This document shows, in pieces, positions 1 to 10,609 of a DNA stretch of 64,000 nucleotides (the stretch's first letter is position 1; each line of letters opens with the position of its first letter). A program made the translations under genes and the position numbers. The notes under the pieces are model-generated. The model saw only the letters and a list, made by a program, of their open reading frames with translations, searched no databases and was not told the origin of the DNA. This DNA is from Diphasiastrum complanatum. Taxonomy: Eukaryota > Streptophyta > Lycopodiopsida > Lycopodiales > Lycopodiaceae. The DNA lies in the NCBI GenBank assembly GCA_029204225.1, contig CM055099.1, positions 57,981,982 through 58,045,981 on the forward strand, read 5' to 3'.

Positions 1-878
1 AAACCAGTATTACCGATTTGGCTTAAAAATGTTCACATTTGTACACTACATGGAGAGGTTAGAATTATCAAAAAATTGATATACCTTCATATTTGGTTTG
101 TTTGGAATACTAAGCCAGAGTCATTAGCCAAAAAGGCAATAGCTCGATTGGAAGAAGTTTTATCAAAAGTGGGACTTCATAAAGGACACATTAAAATACA
201 AAAGGACGAGAAGTTTTTAGGGAAAACGGGAAACATACCATGCAAACCAAGTATAGGAGGATCCAAAGCTCGTTGTTTCTTATCAAATCATTCCGAAAAA
301 CCAACTAAAATCTAGTCAATTTGGATAGATGTACTCGATGCCACAAAGGATTTTGAAGAAAAAGGAACAACGAGGATTAAAAATGTTGAAGTCTGGACAA
401 AGCTTGACAACATTGTCAAATTGCTCAGAAATGATAAACTGTCTGATACTAATGTCCTACTAATTGAGAAATCAACAGTTGAGTTTGTGGATACAGTTAA
501 AGATGCCTGGAGTGAAGATCATATTACACATTATATGGTATATCTCTTTTCAATGCAACTAACTCTTCGATTTATAATCTCATTGCACATATGCTAAATT
601 TAAAATGATTAATATGACAATATTTGTATCTCTGATATTGCGGCACATTTTAAAACATCATGCATCATGTTTTGCAAAAGCTTACAACAGTCTAAGTATT
701 TGGTCATCACAAGGAATGGAGAAAATCGCATTGGCAAGCCAGAGTAGCATTTCATCGAAATACACAACACGGTGGACTATCTCAAAAAAATAGTTACGTC
801 ATCAAGCTATTTCAATGGTTCTACAGGCGTATTCAAATCCAAATTATCAGAAATTCAGAAAGACGTGCAAATTTATAG
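1..878 (+). pseudogene. Decayed exons of an unrecognised multi-exon gene
   Basis: One reading frame is open from base 1 to 537 except for a TAG at 313-315, and it reads as protein-like sequence across that stop. It ends at a plausible splice donor (ATG|GTATAT at 535-540). A second protein-like block covers about 641-878 and contains SSQGMEK, then SHWQAR, HRNTQHGG and LFQWFYRR. The switch between SSQGMEK and SHWQAR needs a one-base frameshift in the run AAAA near 722-725. I interpret this as two exons of a dead gene entering from the left of the window. I do not recognise the family. The motif block resembles conserved hypothetical proteins in general style only, so no function is assigned. 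Confidence 0.4.
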
Positions 879-1223
879 ACAAAAATAATATTGATTTAAG
901 ACTCAACCCATAGTAATTTTCATGATATCAGACGAAAAAAGTATATGTATTATATCGCATCATTTCAAGTACAATGCAAGGCAAAATCATTGTTTCTCTT
1001 TGTCTTTAATGATCAGCTTTGTTGTGTGGTCATGAAGAAATTTTTTTTCTATCATATGGATCTAGAAAATCAATCGATCTTCTTTTGCTCAAGTCAATGT
1101 ATCCAGAGAAAACAGCTAAGGAGGAAGACCTTTTCGGAACTTCCTCAGCTACATAGCCAAATACTTTTATGACAATGTCTCTCTTCGCAAAAATAATTTT
1201 ATATGTATTCAGAGGGTATTTAT
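879..1223. other. Intergenic, no feature recognised
   Basis: AT-rich sequence between the gene remnant and the first LTR. A 75-codon open frame at 945-1172 looks like chance: it has no motif and no continuation. Confidence 0.5.
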
Positions 1224-1872
1224 TGTGAAAGATTCAACTAGTTTCATAACATTTTGCAATATTTCCATATTTGGCATATTGAGGCCAAAACTTGTTTTAG
1301 ACTTAGAGGTTGACTTTTCAAAGTTCATTAGTCTAAATTTCATTTGAATAAACACTTTTTGAAAGTGTGGAAAAGATACAATGCGAGTTTGAGTAGATTC
1401 AATTTGAATAAGTTGGGTACATTGAATCTAGACCCAAAATTGGTAGGGTTAGCATTTTGGTGGGAAAGCCAAGTGGCCAAATAGGGTTTGGACCTGCTAT
1501 AAAAGGATGTAACTCGTGGAGAGAGTCATCTTCTCTCTTCTCTATCTCATTTCATGCTTATACACGGTTCTCTTGGGTTCTACTATCCATTGGTGCACTA
1601 TCTTGGTGATTGCTTGCAATTCTATGTGTAGAATGATCTATATTTGCTATTTTGGATCCACACGTGTGAAATACAGTAGCTTGCTGGTTTTGTATGGACA
1701 ACAACAGTACATAATCATTTCAATCAAGTGTGATCAAGTTCTATTAGTGTTTGCATCTCAAATTGTGTGTAGATGCTGATTTTTCTACATTGGTGAAATT
1801 GGTAGTGTATTTCTCTTTCTAACCAAAGATCATTCAAGTAGATTGGATCTTAAGGATCTGAAATCTTTCACA
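1224..1872 (+). repeat. 5' LTR of Copia-1
   Basis: The LTR begins TGTGAAAGATT and ends AATCTTTCACA, so the termini form an inverted repeat with canonical TG...CA ends. A TATA box (TATAAAA) lies at 1498-1504, followed by a pyrimidine-rich segment (TCTTCTCTCTTCTC) where transcription is expected to begin. The right edge is fixed by the primer-binding site starting at 1873. No second copy is present in the window. Confidence 0.8.
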
Positions 1873-1884
1873 TGGTATCAGAGC
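1873..1884 (+). other. Primer-binding site of Copia-1
   Basis: TGGTATCAGAGC is complementary to the 3' end of plant initiator-Met tRNA and lies directly after the LTR terminal CA. Confidence 0.9.
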
Positions 1885-2472
1885 TTGCGTTTCAGGTTAT
1901 GAAGGAGGAAATCAGATCTATCAATGATTTAGTGAAGATATCAAGTCTAGTGCATGGTAGAGAGGATTCTACACCAAAATCGGATTTTTTGCTTTTGTAG
2001 ATTGGATCTTTTGTAGATCAAAACACTAAATAGGTCAATATACTTGTTCAATTCCGATTTTTGAATTCACATACTGAATTTGGCCGATTTTTGGATCATT
2101 GGTTCAGCCTAAGTGGTGGCTCATAGATTGCATATCAAATTTTCAGCATTTGCATGTAGATTTAGAATAGTCAATTTTTTGTGATTTTGTCAAAACCCTA
2201 ATTTTGATTGGATCTCTAGATAGTGAGGTTGCTGGACTTCATTTGAGTGTGTTTCAATCTTAGGAAGTGGCAAAAGTCATTATATTGAGGATAGATCATA
2301 GGTTGATCAAGATTCCATGATTCTATGTGTTGATTTGCTTGGATAAGTTCTAGAAGAGAATTTGTGAGATAGTTTCAAATCTTGGTGATTTCTTTTGAAA
2401 GCATTTGTTGTTGTTCAAAGGAGTGCTTTGTGCATTGAAACAGGTTGAAAGAGAAGATTAGGTCATTGCTAC

Positions 2473-5400
2473 ATGGCAACCTCAATTGGAGTCATGTTGG
2501 AAGCCAATGATAGGCTTACCTCAAGTAACTATTCATTATGGAAAGTGAGGATGGAGTCACTTCTTGAGATGAATGATGTTTTGATATTGTTGTAGGTTTG
2601 GAGGAGAGACCAGCAACACAACAAGATCAATTGAGGTATGACAAGAGGGCCAATAAGGCTCTACACATGATAAAGATGAATGTTACCAATGAACTTCTCA
2701 AGGCTCTACACATCATCTTTGGAAGCTTGGAATTCATTGAAGAAGCTTTATGAATCCAAGTCTACTTCTAGAGTGTTGACTCTAAGAAGGCAAATCTTTT
2801 CTTGTTTGCAAAAGAATGAAGAAAGTCCAAGTACTTTTGTTTTGAGAATGAAAGCATTGAATGATGAGTTAGCTTGCATAGATGAAAGCATTAAGGAAGG
2901 AGAGCTTATTCAAGTGATTCTTAATGGCTTGTTGGATGCTCATGCTAACATTGTTCAAAGTATTGCTATTCAAAAGTCTTTGCCAAGTTTGATGGATCTT
3001 CAAGAGATCTTGATCAATGAGGAATATAGGCTTCAAGCAAGAGGTGGATCTACATCGACACTTCAAGAGGATGCTATGTTCACAAAGGGCAAATTCAAGG
3101 GCAAAACCAAAAGCAAGTGGTCTAAAGGGTAAGATCAAGTGGATGCTTCTTCAAGTGGCAAAAAGAAGGATAGATCAAAGCTCAAGTGCTTCTATTGTGG
3201 CATCAAAGGACACTTTGCAAGTGAGTGCTACAAGAAGAAGAGAGATCAAGGAGACAAGCAAGGTAATCTTACTCTTGATGAGGATGGTTTGGATGTGCAA
3301 GATGCAAATGATGATGCTTTTGTGATGTCTTCATGTATGCTTGCTAATGATGGAGATCTAGATCCTTGGTGGATTGATAGTGGAGCAAGTTCACACATGA
3401 CCTTTCACAAAGAGTACTTCACTTCTTTGTTGGCATATGGAGATGACAAGAGGGTGATCTACACGGCCAATGATGGTAAGTGTGCAATCAAAGGGATTGG
3501 CACAATTCCTATTTCTCTCTCTACAAATAGGAATGTTCATTTGGAGGATGTCTTGTTTATTCCATCTATTACCAAGAATTTGCTTAGTGTGAGTCAAATG
3601 CTAAGTAAGGGCCTCAAGGTGGAGTTTGATGGAGATGCTTGTTTGATCAAAAGGAAGGATGTCTTGATTGGAAAAGGTAAAAGGTAAGGGAAGTTGTTCA
3701 AACTTGATGCTTGTGTTATTGCTAACCAAGCTGTATGTGTTGCAAGGGAGCAAATTTCTATTCAAGAGGTTTGGCACAAAAGGATGGGACACCTCAACTT
3801 CAAGTCATTGGAGGTAATGGCAAGGAAGAAGGTTGTGATTGGTCTTCCAAGTTCCTTAAGTAATGACAAGCATGTTTGTGAGTCTTGTGCTTTGTCTAAG
3901 TCACATAGACTACCTTATACTAGATCTATTTCTAGATCTACAAAGCCTTTTCAACTTGTACATTCGGATATTCATGGATTTACTACAATTAGCAATAGTG
4001 GAGCTAAGATGTATGTAACATTCATTGATGATTTTAGTAGATTTTGTTGGATCTATCTACTAAAGAGCAAGGATGAAGTGTATGATGTCTTTGTCAAGTT
4101 CAAGAATGCAAGGGAGAACCAATTTTCCACAAAGATCAAGTGCTTGAGAGGTGACAATGGTGGTGAGTACATATCTAACAAGTTCAAGGCCTTTTGTGAT
4201 GAGCATGGGATCAAGAGGGAGTATACAACATCAAGGACCCCACAACAAAATGGAGTGGCTGAAAGGAAGAATAGAAAGTGCTAAAGCTATGAGGTTAAGT
4301 GCTAATCTTGACAAACCATTTTGGGATCAAGCTTTGTTGTGTGCCAATTTCTTGTGCAATAGGTGGCCGAGTGCTATTTTGGATGGAAGGACACCTTTTG
4401 AGATGCTATTCAAGAGGAGGCTGAGTGTCAACTTTCTAAGAACCTTTGGATGCACATGCTATGTCAACATTACTCTTGATGATAGAACCAAGGAGGATCC
4501 ATCTTTTAGAAGAGGTATTTTTGTTGGATATAGTGAGGTGAGTAAAGCCTACAAGGTTTACATTCCTTCTACTAACAAAGTGATTGTTGGTAGAGATGTC
4601 ATTTTTGATGAGGGGAACATTCCAAAGGTGTCTTCAAGCATGATTGATGGTAAAGTAGATGGATCTAACATTTTTGATGTTGATGGGAAGGATCCTACTT
4701 TGGATGGTGGTGATGATGGACCTTCATCAAATCAAAAGCCAAGGAGAACATCAAGAGAAAGACAAGTACCTTCAAGGCTCACATATGATCAAAAGGGTAA
4801 TCAAGTAGTTTCTGGAAATTATGTTGCTTTCCTAACCTCTTTGGATGAGCCTACAAGTGTAGATCAAGCAAGGAAAGAAGAGGAGTGGATCCAAGCAATG
4901 GATCTTGAGTATCAAGCTCTTATGAAGAGTGGAACATGTTTTGGAGGATCTTCTTGTGTACATGGAGCTATGCAAGTGGATGGATGTTATCTTGCTGTAA
5001 AATCAAGTAATGGATCTGGAAAACAAAATTTGGTCAATGACTTTGATGGTCAAGTTGAAGATCAAGAGGTTGATCTCAAAGCGCTTCAACTAGTCAAAAG
5101 GGAAGTTGGCAATTTGGAGCTAGTCAAGAGCTTCAAAGGAGAGGTAATTGGCAAAGGTGTTATGGATCTGTTTTTGCAGCATATTGAAGACTCAAGTAAG
5201 GTCAAAGGAGCAGCAAGGAAGTGTTGTTCAAGTTTACTTTACTTGTTCTATCTCATGTTTGAGCAATTTCATGTGGATGTGTGCAAATTGTCAAGATATG
5301 GTAAAACTAGCTACATTGGTGAGCATTGTTTTGATGTTGGATTTGTACTAGCATTCTTGGCTGATTTTGTTGATGGAAATGAAGCTATTGGAGGTTCATT

Positions 5401-6597
5401 ATGTCACTCATCCATGGCTAAGCTCTCAAGTGTTGAGCTACTTGGTGCCAATACTTGGAGATTGTCAATTTTTGGTGAATTCATGGTCATTTTCTTGTGT
5501 CAAGTAGATCTTGAAGATGGACTAGTGAAAACTACTTGGTTTATGGAGTCATGTGGTGCTGGATTTGCATCATTTATGTAGTCACCTACTCATGGATTTC
5601 CAAGGTTTGATGGTTTCTTGTGGCAAGATGAAGATGGAGGCTCATTCATGGAGTATCATGGTGGATACAAGGCAACAAAGGACAAAGGAGGAGAAGACAT
5701 GCAAGCAAAAGTTGATCACTCACATTTATTGTTTGTTTGCTGTATTTTTCCAGAGAGTTCAGAGTTGGAAGCATGGTGGAATCATCTCACTTACATTCTA
5801 TTTGATTCTTCATGTTCTAGTCACATTTTTACATGTAAAATTGATGTAAGAAATAGTGAAGCATCCCAAGTGAACACTATTCTCTATATCAATAATGGTT
5901 GTTTCTATTTTGAGCATTACATGATCATTGAAAGGAGATCTATTCTTAGGAAGAAGATCATTCTTATGATGGATCAAAGTTCTATTGGCAAAAACTATGC
6001 TAGGAGCATTGGAAGCTAGGAAAGCGAGTTTTGAGGTACATCATTGGAACTCGAGATGTTGGCATATTGTATGAGGGATCATCACCTAATCTTTTTGGAT
6101 TTTCAGATTCGGACTATGCTGGAGATATAATGGATAGGAAATCCATCAGCTCTTATTGTATTTTCATAGGTGATGGAGCTATATCATGGATGTCAAAGAA
6201 ACAAGCCACTATCTCATTGTCATCTAGTGAGGCCGAGTACAAAGCTCTTACACATTGCACAAAGGAAATGGTATGGATCAAAAGGATGATCAAGGATCTT
6301 CACTTGCTGGATTTTTCAGAGAGCCCAATCATCTTTTGTGACAATCAATCAGCCCAAAGAATGGCATCCAATGCTATCTTTCATGCTAGGAGCAAGCATA
6401 TTGAGATACAATATCATTTTGTGAGGGAGCGAGTCATTGCAAAGGAGGTGGAGCTTCAACATGTGTCTTCAAGGGAATGTGTAGCTGATATCTTCACCAA
6501 AGCATTGGGAAAAGACTTGTTCATGAAGCATAGGACTTCACTTGGAGTATTATCAAAGTCTATGCTAAAACTAGTTGAAGAGCAAGAAATAGGATAA
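2473..6597 (+). pseudogene. Copia-1 gag-pol polyprotein, broken
   Basis: The GAG start is ATG at 2473 (MATSIGVMLEAN...). Two compensating frameshifts lie near 2587 and 2705. The GAG UBN2-type region is followed by an intact zinc knuckle CFYCGIKGHFASEC at about 3187-3228, then a protease motif WWIDSGASSHM near 3367. After that come the pre-integrase HH-CC region (WHKRMGH, about 3770-3900) and an integrase core with HSDIHG, RGDNGGEY and PQQNGVAERKN. In-frame stops occur at 3130-3132 and 3685-3687, and a small deletion shifts frame near 4275. The integrase C-terminal part runs to about 4930. RNase H resumes at about 6004 (SDSDYAGD, SSSEAEYKAL, FCDNQSAQ) and ends at 6597. The RT YVDD region is absent. 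Confidence 0.85.
4935..6003 (+). other. Non-RT sequence replacing the Copia-1 reverse transcriptase
   Basis: Upstream of 4935 the frame matches the copia linker before RT (EEEWIQAMDLEYQALMKSGT). From 6004 the RNase H-proximal HWKLGKRVLRY motif resumes. The 1.07 kb between shows none of the RT motifs seen at the matching place in Copia-2 (GKKPLACKWIYR, NAFLNG, YVDD). It stays open in the upstream frame to a TAG at 5579-5581, about 210 codons past the junction, and is rich in GTCAAG, GTTGA and TTTGGTG words. I see no homology to a known domain. Its length is close to that of the missing RT, so this looks like a replacement and not a simple insertion. Confidence 0.6.
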
Positions 6598-6711
6598 CGC
6601 TTTAATTGCCATTATTACTGTTGCAACATCTGAAGAAAATTTGCTATGATGAATGCAAGTCTCTTTATTTACAAAGCACTTCAAATTATTGGATAGGGAT
6701 GAATCCCTTTG

Positions 6712-7865
6712 TCATGATCCCTGGCCTTCCCTCAAATATCCCTGCCTGTTGCAAAGGCATCCACCTCCATAGTAGCCTGTAAAGTACGAGTAAATGTCAC
6801 ATGTCTTGAAAAACAAAATAATTATTTTTGAATAAAAATCTCATTAAGATAAAACCAGATTTACCTACTAGATCACGCTCATCAGCTTCAATAAGTGCAA
6901 CAATATGTAGATCATGACCAACAACAATGGTTGTCGAAGCAGTGGATGGACTAGTTTTCGAAGACTGTGACACATATCTGCTCCGAATTTTCAGAAATTC
7001 CTCCTCACAGGGCAAATTTTCCCGGTATGCCCTACTTTCAGACATGATTGATTGAAGTGCTGGAGTCCCATCCATCCATTCATCTTTGTCTTTGTAATCA
7101 ATAGAAGCACGTAGATCATCATCACCATCGAGATCTATGAAGTCCCCGAATTCTTTGATGAAATTAGACAAAATTGATAATATTTTGTCCTCCCTCAGAT
7201 CAAGAACATCTCCAACATCATTATTGAGAGGTATGCGACACTATTCATGTAATACACTGGCAAATCGAGGAGAGTCTTGGATTTGTCATATGGATTCACG
7301 TCAGATAAGGAAGAAATGGACAATGCATGAGACTTTACTAGGCCGTACATTGATGCCAATCTTGCCTCCTCGTCAGCATCCAAGGCGTCATCAACAATAG
7401 CTGACTCTGATATCACTAAATCAGTTGATAATGAGGCACCCTCAATGCTAAGCCTCGAAGTTCTTGCCTCCTCAGGAACAAGAGCAGAAAGATAAAACAC
7501 AAACCCCATGCCTTTTTGCAAAAAACGACATCATGATCGATTGTGCTAGTCACAATGGACCACACATTTAAAATCACTCACGCTTTTCGTGAATCGTCGG
7601 TTGTGGCCTTGCTTTGAAGATGGTTGGGCAAGAACTAGGTCATGGAAATGGATGAATCATAGATTATCCATTATCAACATAGACTGATTCAGACTATTAT
7701 AATACTCTTTATACAATGCTGAAAAATAGGTTTTATGTTCTGATCCAAACCTCTCAATATCAAAAGAAATATTGAAATACGTCTTATAGTGATCTACGTA
7801 GTTGCCAACACTGGATTCAAGGAGGAACGCGTGCAATAAAAAGTATTAAAGGATGAGGTGACCAT
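6712..7865 (-). pseudogene. Gene X: left partner of a divergent gene pair, unknown function
   Basis: On the minus strand a candidate ATG at 7863-7865 follows the 84-bp leader array. Protein-like sequence then continues after a one-base shift in a T-run near 7842 (LLESSVGNYVDHYK, then FGSEHKTYFSALYKEYYN). A TGA interrupts it near 7665. Further open blocks lie at 7195-7521 and 6797-7171, out of frame with each other near 7230. The second block contains NFIKEFGDFIDLDGDDD and ends near a donor (GTAG|GTAAAT, about 6865). A candidate last exon starts after TTTACAG at about 6781 and stops near 6712 or 6732, depending on phase. I recognise no family. The two-exon structure and the mirrored leader suggest a real but dead gene. 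Confidence 0.4.
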
Positions 7866-7891
7866 CTCGAAAGTATGATCAGTAGGGCCGA

Positions 7892-8042
7892 GTATCGCTA
7901 CGACGCGGGGTGGCAGGGAGTAAGAAGACAATCAGGCAATCCTCGCGTGATGGCGATATTGGTGAATGACCTGATATCGGAACGACGCGAGGGATCCAAG
8001 ATCATCTAGAATCTGTGAAAGATTCTCACGTGGTAGCGATAC
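7892..8042 (-). repeat. Leader array of gene X (inverted-motif repeat)
   Basis: Four motif copies alternate in orientation at about 7892, 7941, 7973 and 8025. They match CTCGCGTCGTAGCGATATC or its near reverse complement TATCGCCATCACGCGAG. The period between like-oriented copies is 81-84 bp. The array sits between a minus-strand TATA box (8131-8138) and the gene X start codon (7865), so it would lie in the transcript leader. Confidence 0.75.
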
Positions 8043-8130
8043 TGCAAAAAAATAGTAGTGTTCACACACCAAGAGCTATAGGGAGTGAAAATCCAAAACT
8101 TAGCGAAATGTTTTAACTGATCAAACAACA

Positions 8131-8607
8131 TTTATATAGCTAAAACCAATAAAATCCAAGCCATACACTCGTCGATCAAACAGCGGATCAGATCTATGGC
8201 GCGTAATACAACCATCCACATGTGCGAGACCACACGTACTACAATACGCGTCAATCTGCCATTTGGCCACATGCCCACACGTGCGAGCTAACACGTGCCA
8301 AAACACATGCCACCAAACCATCCGACCACGTGGCCACACATGCAAGTTTCACACGTGCGGATACAGAAGTGTAGTCCCACATGTCAGGTACTGATTAGGC
8401 CACGTGACCACACGTGCGAGCCTATACGTGCGAGAACACATGTCGCTGATCCATTCGGCCATGTGTCCTCCCATGGGATCCCACACGTGTTGATCCAGAT
8501 GTGCAGTTTCACACGTGCGTATACAAACGTGTGGTTCCACATGTCAGCTACTAACTGGGCCATGTGTCGTTGGTATTCACACGTGCCAACTTTTTTCCCC
8601 TATATAA
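8131..8607. promoter_or_regulatory. Divergent, G-box-rich promoter
   Basis: A minus-strand TATA box (TATATAAA, complement of 8131-8138) and a plus-strand TATA box (TATATAA, 8601-8607) face away from each other across 462 bp. That interval holds about nine CACGTG palindromes, mostly as ACACGTGCG or CACACGTG, between about 8275 and 8585. CACGTG is the plant G-box bound by bHLH and bZIP factors. Each side leads to a start codon 9-27 bp beyond a matching leader array, at 7865 and 8927. I infer a bidirectional promoter; the individual factor binding is not shown by sequence alone. Confidence 0.6.
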
Positions 8608-8675
8608 GTCTATTCCCAGGGATTGTACAGGTTTTTGCTGTCACGTTTGATTGCTTCCATACGAGCTGCATTCGT

Positions 8676-8918
8676 GATATTGCCATCACGCGAGTGACCT
8701 CGTCCCCAGGCCTGTTCCTTACACCCTCTCGCGTCGTAGCGATATCAGCCTGACTTTCTCAGTATCGCCATCACGTGAGCCCCTGCCTCTCTCCGCTTGA
8801 CTCTGCCACTCTCTCGTGTCGTAGCGATATCACCCTTAGAGTTCTCAATGTCACCATTACGCGAGATAATCTAGCTCTCTCTTCTACTGTGTCTCTGTCC
8901 TCACATGGTATAGATATC
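8676..8918 (+). repeat. Leader array of the histone-like gene
   Basis: Six motifs alternate: A-type (TATTGCCATCACGCGAG) at 8676, 8761 and 8847, and B-type (CTCGCGTCGTAGCGATATC) at 8726, 8811 and, degenerate, at 8899. Like motifs recur every 85-88 bp. A and B are near reverse complements, so an RNA of this leader could fold into successive stems. The array ends nine bases before the ATG at 8927 and mirrors the array at 7892-8042. Confidence 0.8.
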
Positions 8919-8926
8919 CGGCCTCA

Positions 8927-10260
8927 ATGGCTCGGATGAAGCAAACCGCTAGGCTTACCAGTTTTGTTCAACCGTCTCGTCCCCAGACATCTGAACCCGT
9001 ACGTCCGCAAAGACGCGGAAGACCTCGCTGTCCATGGTTGAGGGACATCAGGGCCTTGTAGAGGAGCACCAAACTTCTGATCCCAAAAGTAGCCTTCTAC
9101 CGGGCTGTGAGGGAGGTTACACAAGATATGACCACCCATCTGCCCTATGCAGTGAGGTGGAATATCACTGCATTGGAGGCCCTCCATACTGCATACGAGG
9201 ACTTCCAGACAAAATTGTTTGAGGATTTAATGTTGTGCTCCATTCATGGCAAGAGGGTGACACTGATGCCCAAGGACATGCTTCTTGTCATGAGGCTTCG
9301 AAACACCTATGACAACATTTTAAAGTCTGGCTTCACATAGAGACAAGTTCCTCTTGAAAGGGGGCCTGTCCCACCCCGCAAAAAGAGAAAGCAAGCACAT
9401 CCCAAGCGTTCGCAACCCAAGCCTAGGTCTCCCAGCTCTTCACCCTCACCTCCTCCCATTAGAAAAGAGCTGGCTAGTACGTCCACAATTCCACTGGTTG
9501 AGAGTCCCCCCCTAACCCATGATCTTCAACTGCACGATTCTCCTTCTATACATGAGAATGACCTAAATACAGTGGTGGACATGATTGTTTTTATGTTGAT
9601 GCAACTGATAAAGAGTTGCACATCAGACTTCCGAATGAACCTAAAGACACATTTTTTTTATTCTGAGAGGTACATTGATCTTGACTTGTATATAGCCAAG
9701 AAAATAGATGATCTCGGAGGAGAGTTTATGTTTTGTATAGACGATATTAATTTTGCAATGCATATCAAAGACCCACATTGTAGGGATCTAAAAGAAAAGA
9801 CCTCATATATCTCAGACATAGTAGTTGAATCTGCTGTGCATACTATGTACATAAATATACATATACAGTCACGAAGGAAATTTTTGTTGTATCTCCATTT
9901 TTTGGGCATCTGTTAAATAAAGAGAGGAAAGCCAGAAGGCTCTTCAGGCACACTAGCAAGGAGGCATCAATGTTCATCATCCCATACTGTTCAAAGTAAG
10001 ATAGTTTCTTCTTGTAATATTTGTTTTCTGTAAGATTTGTCTTTTGGAAACTCTTATAAATTCTAGTAATTCATTGCTTGTCATTTTCTGGCAGCAAACA
10101 TTGGAGTGTGCACGCCATATCCATGAAAGTGGATTCGACTGGAAGCTGCACACCTGTGTGCATGACAATGAATTCTTTGCATGCCACCCATTCCATGGTT
10201 AAATCCATGTACAAAAGGATGGTGGAGCTATTGCCCAGGCCGGATCTTGAAGTCTTTTGA
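8927..10260 (+). pseudogene. Histone H3 (CENH3-like) fold joined to a Ulp1-like peptidase region, decayed
   Basis: From ATG 8927 the frame gives a 137-residue H3-like protein. Its tail is ARMKQTARLT, then come WLRDIRAL, RSTKLLIPKVAFYRAVREV, VRWNITALEAL, LFEDLMLCSIHGKRVTLM and PKDM. Loop 1 is about four residues longer than in canonical H3 and carries an RW pair, as in plant CENH3. A TAG replaces codon 45 (9059-9061), where H3 has Gln, and another TAG lies at 9338-9340. The same frame continues through a basic linker (PPRKKRKQAHPKR) and an S/P-rich stretch into a domain with DIN...SYISDIVVESAVHTMY. A frameshift occurs near 9860. A probable intron (donor about 10,000, acceptor CTGGCAG at about 10,094) joins IIPYCS to KHWSV, resembling the catalytic-His HW motif of C48/Ulp1 peptidases. 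The stop is at 10,258-10,260. No catalytic-Cys segment was found. The H3 call is firm; the Ulp1 call is moderate. Confidence 0.7.
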
Positions 10261-10609
10261 GACTAAATACAAATTGTTCGATGAAATCTTGAAGTCATTT
10301 GAGACTTCTTTGTATTCCTTTTTTTTTTTTTGAAAAAGTACATTGTTGTTGCTCGTCTATCATCCCAATGTTTATGCAGTTTCAACAATTTCTACGCTTC
10401 TATTTAAGTCCTTGCACTCTATGCGACTTTCTTGTCTTGGTCTTACCTGTACATCAAAGAAACTTGTTAAACAATATCAACATTGAGATTATGTTAAATG
10501 AAATATTGCAATACCGAAAACACTGAAATATATTTAAATAAAATCATTGAAAGTCATTTCAAATGTGTACTGAAATATATACACATACACCTACCGATCT
10601 CTCGTTGAC
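10261..10609. other. Intergenic, no gene seen
   Basis: AT-rich interval between convergent gene remnants. It contains a T-run at about 10,318 and an imperfect repeat of CTTGAAGTC(A/T)TTTGAGAC at 10,246 and 10,288. No coding feature is supported. Confidence 0.5.

Larger units (their letters stand above)
1224..6597 (+). mobile_element. Copia-1: Ty1/copia element, 3' truncated
   Basis: The element starts with a 649-bp LTR, followed by a tRNA-Met primer-binding site, a ~590-nt leader and a degenerate gag-pol in copia order (GAG, PR, INT, then RNase H). No polypurine tract or second LTR matching 1224-1872 is visible after the pol stop at 6595-6597, so the 3' end is lost. The RT region is missing and replaced (see 4935-6003). 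The same family contributed the deleted fragment at 18.5-18.9 kb. With frameshifts and stops in gag, PR-INT and INT, this copy cannot be autonomous. Confidence 0.85.

Noticed and set aside
8121-8753. Open frames on both strands rich in His, Cys, Thr and Val
   Set aside because: They translate the CACGTG-rich promoter and leader arrays and have no protein motif.
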